From Lichenostomus cassidix (lineage: Eukaryota; Chordata; Aves; Passeriformes; Meliphagidae), in the NCBI GenBank assembly GCA_008360975.2, contig CM039199.1:2744530-2808529 (forward strand): a stretch of DNA of 64,000 nucleotides. The letters are read 5' to 3'. The notes beneath the pieces were generated by a model, which was not told where the DNA came from, did no database searches, and saw only the letters and a program-made list of their open reading frames with translations. The translations under genes and the position numbers were made by a program. Positions 52,430 to 62,600 of the stretch are shown here, piece after piece (position 1 is the stretch's first letter; every line of letters starts with the position of its first letter).

Positions 52430-52560
52430 GAGGTGAGAGCTGTGCTGCCCGAGGAGCTGCCGAGCCCCGGGGCAGCCCCTGCTGATAACGCAGTGCAGAT
52501 AAAAGCGGCGCGGAGAGCGGCGGGGAGGCTGCGGAGCGCAGGGGAGAGCCTGGCTGGTGA
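52430..52560 (+). promoter_or_regulatory. Candidate MPO promoter and non-coding first exon
   Basis: A local GC-rich patch with two GATA-type sites (TGATAA at 52483, AGATAA at 52497) and a TATA-like AGATAAAAG at 52497-52505, followed ~50 bases later by a donor CTG|GTGAGA at 52557. The coding part of MPO begins two bases inside an exon with a strong acceptor (53566), so a non-coding upstream exon is expected. Placement is inference. Confidence 0.45.
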
Positions 52561-52846
52561 GAAGGGACAGAGCCGCTTCTCCTTCAGGTGGGTTGGGTTC
52601 TGTGCCGGGGGTGCCATGGGGGCTGAGCTGGGGGCTGAGCTCTGCAATTCCCGCTGCTGCCAAGCCTTGCCTGGCACCGGGAGCGGCGAGGAAGTGCCTG
52701 GAGTGAGTTGTTGTCCCCCCTCGGCTGGGATGGGGGGAGCTGAGCTTTTTTGGGTGCACTCAGGGCTGCCTTTGAGGGTGCTCAGCCCACAGCTCTGGGC
52801 TCACTCTGGCAGCTGATTGCCTTAGGAGTGGGTCAGCTTTGGGGAA

Positions 52847-52951
52847 AATATCCCAAATATCTATGAAACGGCTATTAAATACTTCCCACTCCTTCTGCTG
52901 CACCTTATAGGAGCAGCTAGGTCATAACTCAATAAATTCCCATTGAAACAC
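52847..52951. repeat. ~100-base direct repeat, right copy
   Basis: AATATCCCAAATATCTATGA, then CTTCCCACTCCTTCTGCTGC and AATAAATTCCCATTGAAACA. Same orientation as the left copy; together they bracket the candidate MPO promoter. Confidence 0.85.
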
Positions 52952-53566
52952 AAATATAAATGCCATATTTTATAGTTCTGGGGATAGAAGGATACCCAGC
53001 TCATGGTTGGCTTCACTCTGGATCTATTGAGAAACACAACTTGCTCACAGGGATTTTCAGAGCAAAATCCTAAATATTGAAGGATTATTTCCTCCAAACT
53101 TCTGGTGTAACTTTTAATCTGAATATCCTCAATCCCAAGCATGTCAGCAATAAGGAGACTACAGTCCTTATATGTTTTTATGTGACATCTTACATTACTA
53201 CTTGTGGGAAGGATTAATGGAATTTAAAGGAAGACAAACGGAGGTGTGGAGGACTTGCCATGCTGTCTTGGCTCCTCCCTCTTCCCCACCAACTTTCTGC
53301 ACACCTGGCAGGAGGTTCTGCTCCCTTCTGGTTGCCCCTGAAATCCCAACCAGCACATTCCCACCAGTGCTGGGAGCACCTGGGACAGGAGGCAGCTCCC
53401 TTTCCATAAGGCACTGAAAGGAAACTGCATTCCCAGGCAGTGCATTCCCTCCTGGAAGGGTTGCATTGGGAAGGAGATGCTCCATGAGCTCCATGACATG
53501 TGCCAGCCTCAGGCACAGACCTTCCTGATGAATCCACAGGTCTTCTTCACTTCTATTTCTTCACAG

Positions 53567-53635
53567 GGATGAAGGCAGAAATCTTCCTGGGGTCGCTGGT
53601 GATCCTCAACCTGTTCCAGGCATCCTCTTCCTATG
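53567..53635 (+). CDS. MPO: MPO exon with start codon and signal peptide
   Basis: Acceptor TATTTCTTCACAG, two untranslated bases, then ATG at 53569. [20 protein letters not shown] has a charged N-terminus, hydrophobic core and small residues at the end: a secretory signal peptide. Donor GTATTG, phase 1 out. Confidence 0.82.
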
Positions 53636-56600
53636 GTATTGTCCTTTCCTCAGACTTGGCAGATCAGGGGATTTCCTGAGTGGGAAAGATAAAGTTCAGT
53701 CTGGAAGAGCCTGAATCAGTCAGCAGTACAGCCATGAAGTGGTGCAGGAAAGAGCACAGTTTGTACTTCCTGTGGCACCAATCTTGGCTGTTTCAGGTTT
53801 TTACCAGCCCTGCCTGATTTCTTAAAATTTCTTAAAATCAGGTTCAGGGAGATGGGTTCCCAGCACTGTGTGGGGATGAGGCAATCACTCCTCCTCCTCC
53901 AGCCCTCAATCACTGCTCCAAAACACACAGAGAACTCCACCTGTTAATTTACCATGACAAATCCTTATGAAAAGCATATGCTGGGCTTTTAATTTGTCTC
54001 AAATGGTGGTCCAGACAATAATTTTTCTCATCAGGATTGTCCAAGAGGTGAACTCTGGGCTGATGAGGGAAGATATTTAAAAGAAACTGGGGAGATTTGG
54101 GAGATATTTGTCCATTTTGTGCTATTTTCTGAAGTTTTCCTCTTCCCCAGAAGCTGTAGGAAAGTGCTGTTACTCAGAGAAGGCCTCAGGGCCTCTCCCC
54201 TCCCCTTCTGTGACCCAAGCCAGTAGATGATGGAGATGAAATTCAATTTTGGGAACTCCCCCAGGCAGGAAGGGGAGCAGTGAGAATGGCAGGAGGTTGC
54301 AGGAAGGACTTGGAAAAACTGTGGGGAAACTGGACTGCTTATAGAATCAGAGAATCCCAGAATGGTTTGGGTTGGAAAGGACCTTAAAGATCACCCTATG
54401 CCACCCCTGCCATGGCAGGGACACCTTCCACTGTCCCAGGCTGCTCCAAGCTCCATCCAACCTGGCCTGGAACACTGCCAGGGATCCAGGGGCAGCCACA
54501 GCTTCTCTGGGCACCCTGTTCAAGTGCTCTGCAGTGAAATGGCAGCAAGGATGTTGCCTGCACCTCTCACAGGGGCTATTTGAAAGGAGCTGATGGAAGG
54601 ACTCTCTTCATGCCCAGGAGAGCCTCACAGACTCCCCTGAGGAATATATTTACATGTAGATCTCTAGAGAGTGAGCAGCACTTGCCTCCAGCCCTGCAGG
54701 GATGTTCTCTGCCATCACCCTCACCTCTCTCTTCCCTTTCCCTGCCCAGAGGTGCAGCTGGATCTGCCGGACACGGAGCTGCTGACCAGCGTGGCTGAGG
54801 CTCGGCAGCTGGTGGATGTCGCCTACAAACGCACACGGGATCGGTGAGAGGCGGGCTGGGTGTGGCACCTCCCTGTCCCTGACCCTATCCTGTCCCTGTC
54901 CCCTCCTGTACCCCAGCTTCCCCTGCCTCTCCTCCTCCAGTGCCACCCCTGCCATGGCAGGGACACCTTCCACTGTCCCAGGCTGCTCCAACCCTGTCCA
55001 GCCTGGCCTTGGACACTGCCAGGGATCCAGGGGCAGCCAGAGCTTCTCTGGGCACCCTGTGCCAGGGCCTGCCCATCCTCACAGCAGCTCCTGATGCTGT
55101 TTCTGGGCTCTGTTCCACCCCTCAGGCTGCTCTGAGTTGAGATCAGCACAGGCTCCTGCTGATTTCCAGTGCTTCCCTCCCATGGATGCAGTGAGGATAT
55201 CTTGTGGGACTCCCAGCCACCCTTTGGGAGTGTCCAGCTTCTTACCAGCCCATACCTGTCCTCTGCCAGCAGCCACACTCTGATCCCCTTCCTGCCTCAG
55301 GGACCCCTCCAGCTGACAGGAGGCTCCAGCAGCTTTAGGACAAGGTGACCAAGAGGACATTTGAGGCCTCTGGATGGTGACAGATATTGATGATCCGGAT
55401 AACAGCTGAGCGAGGTTTGGTGCCTCATGGATGTGAAGCCCTAAGATTTGCCTTCTGGCAGGTGGAGCTGGGCAGTTTCAGAGCCTCCCTTCCTGCAAGT
55501 CCCTCTGCTGCTCTGTGGAAGGTGCAGGGAGCAGCCCTGGCCTCTCCCAGGGACTCTCCAGCAGTTCAGACTTGGGACACACCATGTCTGATGCTCAAGT
55601 TTTCAATTGCAGCATTCCTGGCCCTGCTCCATTTCAGATTTTGGCTTCTTGTCCCTTGCAGCATAAAGAAGAACCTGCAGAACGATGCCTGGAGCCCAGC
55701 AGAGCTCCTGAGATATTTCAAGCAGCCGGTGGAGGGAACTCGAGCAGCAGTGAGAGCAGCAGATTATCTGCAGACCACCCTGAGCCTGCTGAAGGAGAGG
55801 CTGAGATGGACTGTGAGGGGAGAATTCAATGTCACAGGTGGGGATTTCCCTTTGCTGGGAGGAAGGCAGAGGAGGGAGACAAGGGCTTGGTCACTGGGGC
55901 TTGGGAGGAGGGAAGGAAAGGGGGTGGTGGCTGCAGTGAGGCAAAGTCGAGTTATTTTCTGTGCTCTTTTTCTATCTTAAATATTATTTGGGGTTTTTTT
56001 GGTTAGTGAAAGTGTTTTGTGCACTTGTCTGGTTGTTTCTGTTATATAGAGATTCATGCTCCAATGGGTCAAAGCTTGGAAGGCTTTGGCAGATATTCCT
56101 CTGCTTGAGTAGGGAATGAGCAAACCCAAAGGTGACTCCCAGCAGCTTGACCCCAAGGAAGGCAATTCTTCAGCCAGACCTCAGAGTCATGTCATGGACA
56201 GAACACTGTCCAAATCCAGAATGGGGAGATGGGAAAGGACATTTCAGTGAGTGTCTGGAGGAGAAACATCCTCCGTGAGGTGGAGTCAGGCCAGGCTGCT
56301 GAGAGAAGGAGGCAAATCAGGGCTGGTGAGAGGAACAGCTCTGGGATGCCCAGGGAGGATTCCTGCCTTATAAAGATGAACTCATGGGGATCATTGAATG
56401 ATTTGGGTGGGAAGGAACCTTAAAGCCCATCCAGTTCCACCCCCTGCCATAGCAGGGACACCTTCCACTAGCCCAGGCTACTCCAAGCCCTGTCCAGCCT
56501 GGCCTCAACTTTCCCAACCTTACAGTAAAGCACTGGCAGAACAAGACACATCATGGGGTGCTCTGCCTTTGCTCCAGGACAGGATGAGCTGGAAGGCAAG

Positions 56601-59600
56601 GGCAGAACTGACAGTGCTCAGCTCCAGCCTCTCCATCCAGGACTGATGCTCCAGCATCACTCCAGAGCCCTGCCAGGGCCACCTCTGCCACCTCTCACTG
56701 CCTGCCTGGTGGCTTTTTAAGCCATGCTGTGACCCAGACTGCTGGTGGCAGCATTGACCAGGAAACCTCTGAGGGACGAGATGTGGAGTGAGAACAGCAA
56801 GAGCCAAGAAGGAGACAGACTGGGAGAGCTGGGGATCAGCCAGGAGAAGAGTATGTAGACCCTAGAGCCCCTCCCAGTGCCTGGAGGAGTTTATAAAAAA
56901 ACAGGGAGAGACTTTTGACATAGGTAGATAGTGGCAGGAGAGGAAGGAATGGTTTTAAACTACAAGAGAAGAGATTTGGATTAGATGTTAGGAAGGAATT
57001 CCTCCCTGTGAGGGTGGGCAGGCCCTGGCACAGGGTGCCCAGAGAAGCTGTGGCTGCCCCTGGATCCCTGGCAGTGTCCAAGGCCAGGTTGTTGGGACAG
57101 TGAAGGTGTCTCTGCCCTTGGCAGGAGGTTGAACAAGATGCTCTTTAAGGTCCCTCCAAGCCAAACCTTACCATGACTGAATGATTCCATAAGACTTTTC
57201 TCACTGAACTTGGCCACTTTACTGCCCTGCAAGGGGAAATGTGCACAGTAAAATGCAAAGCCTCTGGTGAGCCCAGCCCCAGGATGGTTCTTTTCCAGGA
57301 GCTGCTTCCAGGGGGAAAAATTTATAACACCTTCCTAGGATGGCTGTGGCTGTTTGTATTTCATGGTGGAGATAAAAAGGGAAGGGAGAGGAAGTGACAA
57401 TCCTATAAAACCATTCTGGTGCTGCACAAGCCTAATGTGTGATTATAAGTAAGATTTGACCACAGCTTTGCTGAGTTTGGTGCTTTCCAAACCAGAAAAA
57501 GCATCTGGTCCTCAAAGAGCACCCTCAGCACATCTTTGAGCTGGAAGACCTTAAATGACAGCATGTTGTGATTGTTCAGGTGATGCTAGGTACAGCTACA
57601 GGGATACAGGAAGGAAAACTTTGTCCTGAGCAAACCCAGAAGGGCCACTGTGCTCCTGCATGTTTATTCTCCCTTGTTCCCTGGCAGACCTGCTGACTCC
57701 AGCTCAGCTGGAGATGATTTTCAAGGCCACTGGATGTGACCAGCAGGATAAGAAAATAAACTGTGTTTCTTCTGGCTACAGAACCATCACTGGAGAGTGC
57801 AACAACAGGTGAGGGGCTGTGTGAGCAGAAGGATGGATGGATGGATGGATGGATGGATGGATGGATGGATGGATGGATGGAGACAGGACAAGAGGAAATG
57901 GCTTCAGGTTGCACCAGGGGAGGTTCAGGTTGGGCATCAGAAGGAATTTCTCCATGGAAAGGGTGGTCAGGCATTGGAACTGCCCAGGGGGGTGGTGGAG
58001 TCCCCTTCCCTGGAGGTGTCCAAGGAATGACTGGAGGTGGCACTCAGTGCTCTGGGCTGAGTCCCTCTATGGAAGGATGGATCCTCCATCAGTACAACCA
58101 GACCCACCTCCCCAGGGATGATGCATACAGGCACCTTGTTTTAGGGTTTCACACCCTGCAGCATTTCCTAGCAAGGTGTGGAGCTGTTGATTCCAGCCCT
58201 GTTTGGAGCGTTCCTGGTGCTGTACCTGGACTCATTTAGCTTTTCCTTTTACTGAGAGAGTGGAGTAAAAGGGCTGTTTGTGACTGTCACCTTGCTCTGG
58301 CCACAGTTTCAGCTGGTTTGAAGAAGACCTTCTGATTTTCAGAGCTCTCTTGACCATCTTGACTTCTCTCTGCCTGTTTGCACTTCTCTCTTGACCAAAT
58401 GTCTCTGACAGAGGAATCTGAAGAACACCTTTTATTTTTAAGTTAACACTCCCAGCCCTTCAGTGAAACCTTCCCCACCTCTTTGCCAAAACAGGAGGAG
58501 CTGTGTGTTGGCAACACTCTTTCTTTCTCCAAGGGTTTCCTGACCCAAATCCATACCAGGCAAGACCCAGCCACCCCCTTGCCCCACACACTGTGTGTAG
58601 GAGGGAATGCAGGGCTGGGAGAGAATCTCCTGCACCTCCTGTGGCTGGAATGGACAATGTGGGAGATGTGGGAAGCTGTGCTGAGCATGGAGTGTTTTAT
58701 AGGGACAGTTCAGAAGCATTCCCTGGAAGCAAGGAGCTGGAAAGCTCCTGGGAGCAGCTCAGGCAGAGGAAGGAGCTCAGCCAGCTCTCCCTGCCCTGGG
58801 GTGGTTTAGCCTTCAGAGGGTTGTGTAAGAAGTGAGGAGAGACCTTTCTGCCTCCTTGCACTGCAGGGGTGGCTGTGGGCTCTGGGATGAGGACAGGTCC
58901 ATCACAGCTGAGCTGAGCTGAGGCCCTGGGGAAGGTGAGCTCAGCTGGGCACTGTCAGTGGCACACCCCTGTGGGTGAGAGGACACCATAAAATGCACCT
59001 TGGATGTGCACTCCAAAGTGAGGACCTTAGTACCCTAATTAAGGTTTTAAGGGTCTAATCAAACTACAGTCATAGAGTCACAGGATGGTTTGGGTTGAAA
59101 ACAATTTTGGAAAGGTTTAAAGGTCATCAAGCCCAACCCCCTGCCATGGGCATCTCCAGTAGTGACCTTCAGAAGAGCCACACAGCACAGCAACCTCACA
59201 GTCCAAATCCCCAGCTTCTGATTGAGATCACAGGCTCCTTTCCAAGGCTCTGCCCCTTTTCCCTGGAGTTCAGCTTCCAACTTTGTTTTCCACCCACAAT
59301 CTGAGGCCAAGTGCACTTCTTCAGGCTGGATGACACCAGGGCTCACCTGAGTCCTTGCCTGGGAGAAGCTGAGGCTTGGGTGGATTATTAAAGGTCTTTT
59401 CCATCCTAAACAATTCTATCATATTGTTGTTTACTGATAGCACCAAACCCACAGAGCAGCAGCAGCAGCTCCCAAAGCACAGTGTGCTGCCATTCCAAGG
59501 TCCATGTCTCTCCACATCCATGAGCTCTGGGCTCTAACTGCTGGTTTTCCCTTCCCTCTGACAGGAGGAACCCATCCCTAGGAGCTTCCAACAGAGCCCT

Positions 59601-62600
59601 GGCCAGGTGGCTGCCAGCAGAATATGAGGATGGAGTGTCTGTGCCTCGTGGGTGGACAGAAGGAAAGCGTTTCTCTGGATTTCCCCTTCCACTGGTAAAG
59701 TTTGTAACAATCCCAGAATACAGTCAGGGCCTAGGGGTTGTCAGTTCTTGGGCAAGTCACAGACATCAAAGGCTCATCCACCAGCTGGAGTGGTGGATCA
59801 GGATGGAGGAGCTTAAATTCACCAGCTTGGTCTAAGAATATCCAGTGGGATCTATTAGGAATGCTAAGTCCCATGCCTTCAGGAAAAGCAAGTGAAAATT
59901 AATCTGATTGCTGCAGAAGCACAGGAGGAAGAAAGAATCCCACAATATATTCTTTTAAATTGAGTGCATTTAAGCCAAAATATTTTACTCACCTTTTTTT
60001 TTTTATTTGGTTTGTGGCAGTTGTAGTTTCCTGAAAAGCAATTATGCCAGAGGATAAGGTGAACAAGGCAGCCTCCAGACCAAAAAATGTATGGTCAGAA
60101 ATGTTGTGTGGGGGTTCCTGGGTGGGTGAACTGCAGGGGTTGTGGCTCTTGTGGCACCTGGATGTGAGCAGGGACACTGGGATGTGGCTCCTGGTCACTT
60201 GAGCTTGGTGCAACAACAGCTCTGATGAGGAGCTGGGGATTTCCATGGATTTGTTGTACTTCCTAGCCCTCCTCCACAGCAGTGTCCATTTTTTCTGTCG
60301 TAATAGTGTGGGGGAACTGTGATATCTGAAGAAGGGATAAGGAGGGAGGAGGACCTGGAGATAACTTTCAGAAATTCCCAGGGGCTTTTTTTTTTTCCCC
60401 TCACTTCTATTTTAAAAAAGGTCTTTTAAAATAGGTTTTGTGTCCCTTTCCCAGGCTTGCTTAGCTGTTTCCTGAAGTCCATCAAGGGATAGTCTTGGCC
60501 TGGAGGCTCAGAACCCTACCTAGAGCCAGTGTTCAGCAAAGGGCACTCAGTGACACCTTCCAGCTCAGACAGATTTGGGATTTTTCCTAAAAGTGAAGTG
60601 GGACAAGAAGTGCTTGGGGAATTTTTGCTGATGACCCCCCAGCAGTGTGCACCAATTGTGCACAAAACTGTGCACAAAATGTGCACCAATTTGTACACAT
60701 CATCTCCCACCAAGGTGTTCTTCCTCCCTCCCTGCAGGTCCGACGAGTGTCCAACGACATCGTCCGCTTCCCCCCGGAGAGGATCCGGATGGACCAGCAG
60801 AGATCCCTCATGTTCATGCAGTGGGGTCAGTTCATCGACCACGACCTGGATTTCAGCCCAGAAACCCCAGCCAAGTACCCCTTCTTTGGTGGGCCAGACT
60901 GTGACACCAGCTGTGCCAAGGAGGCTCCCTGCTTCCCCATCCAGGTACGGGCAGCTTCCTTCTTCCAGGGGAGGAGGAGAGATGTTGGTTGGTTCTTCCA
61001 ACCAGGAGATGCTGGTGGCTCTCCCAGTCCTTGGCCATGGAGGGACATCCTCCCAGGGTAGGCCAAGGGGGTCAGAGCACTTTCAGGGATGTCCAGGCAC
61101 AGCCTTTCCCAAGTTTCCAGGCTTTGCTCAACAATGTGGTTTTTATTTGGAGCTCAAGTGCAAAGGCAGCATGGGTGATGTCTGGAAAATAGGAAATGTC
61201 ACGGAGAGGCATTGGGGAATGTCAATACCCGAGAAAATCCACTCTTTTCATGGGACAAGGGAGTGCTGAGATCTCCCAGCAGTGCCTGTGGTGTTAGCAG
61301 GAGTCACAGCGTGGTCTCTGCTCCAGTAGGTCACAGAATCACAGAATCATTGGGGTTGGAAAAGCCCTGCAGGATCATCGAGTCCAACCTGTGCCTGATC
61401 CCCACCTTGTCCCCAGCCCAGAGCCCTGAGTGCCACATCCAGGCCTTCCTTGGGCACCTGCAGGGATGGGAACTCCAAACCTCCCTGGGCCAATCCTTGA
61501 CGATGCTTTCCATGGAGAAATTCCTGCTGATGTCCAACCTGAGCCTCCCCTGGCCCAGCCTGAGGCTGTTCCCTCTCCTCCTGTCCCTGTTCCCTGAGCA
61601 CAGCCTGACCCCCCAGCTGTCCCCTCCTGTCAGCAGCTGTGCAGAGCCACAAGGTCCCCCTGAGCCTCCTTTGCTCCAGATCACACCCATGCCCCTCCTG
61701 CAGCCCTGCTCTCCTGCTTTTGGAGTTCTGCTGCAGCTCTGGCTCCCACTTGTACTCCTAACTCCTCTCAAGGAAAACTGTGATGGGATGGAGCATCACT
61801 GAGTATTTGCCTGTGAATGCAATTTGAGAATGCATTTGAGAATGCAGGCAGAGCCCCAAGCTCTGGATGACAACTGTCTGTGGTGTAGATATGGAGATAA
61901 GAAAACCGAGCCTTAAAGATTAAATCCAATATATTTCTTTTCAGGGGAAAAATAATGCCGATTTAGGAATCAGTAGGATTTTAGGGAAATCTAGGTGTCT
62001 CCAGGCTGTTTGGGACTTGAACTCCTAAAGCAGCATCTCTGCTGTCAATCTGACCCTTCATTTTCGGATTTCTGCCAGAGATTTACACCCTGTGAAAGAG
62101 TCCTGCCTGCCTGCCTCTGCAGCTCCTGAGCTGAGCTGAATTTCCCCATTCTCTCTCTCTCTCTGCAGATCCCACCCAACGACCCGCGGGTCACCAACAG
62201 GAGGGACTGCCTGCCCTTCTCCCGCTCCGCTCCCACCTGCACGCGGGGCAGGGCGCTCCGGGAGCAGATCAACGCGCTCACCTCCTTCCTGGACGGCAGC
62301 GTGGTGTACGGCAGTGAGGTGCCAGTGGCCCAGAGGCTGAGGGACAGGAGCAGCCAGAGGGGCCTGCTGGCTGTGAACCAGAATTTCACAGACAGAGGCA
62401 GGGCTTACATGCCTTTTGGCCCCATGAGGAAGGAGCCCTGCCTCAAGGCCAGCGGGGCAGCTCGGATCCCATGCTTTTTTGCAGGTAGGTTGGGTGCTGG
62501 TGCCCCAAACCTGGGATCTGGAGCAGAAAATCCCACTGGCTCGGGTTCACTTCTTTAATTGTTTGTGTTGTGTAAGTAGAAAATGGAATGGAGGAAATCA

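Noticed and set aside
52232..52816. 194-codon plus-strand frame over the candidate promoter
   Set aside because: Low-complexity, GC-driven frame with no homology that I can name; the donor and GATA/TATA-like elements explain the region better.
60529..61269. 246-codon plus-strand frame
   Set aside because: Overlaps the distal-haem MPO exon in the wrong frame and reads through both splice sites.
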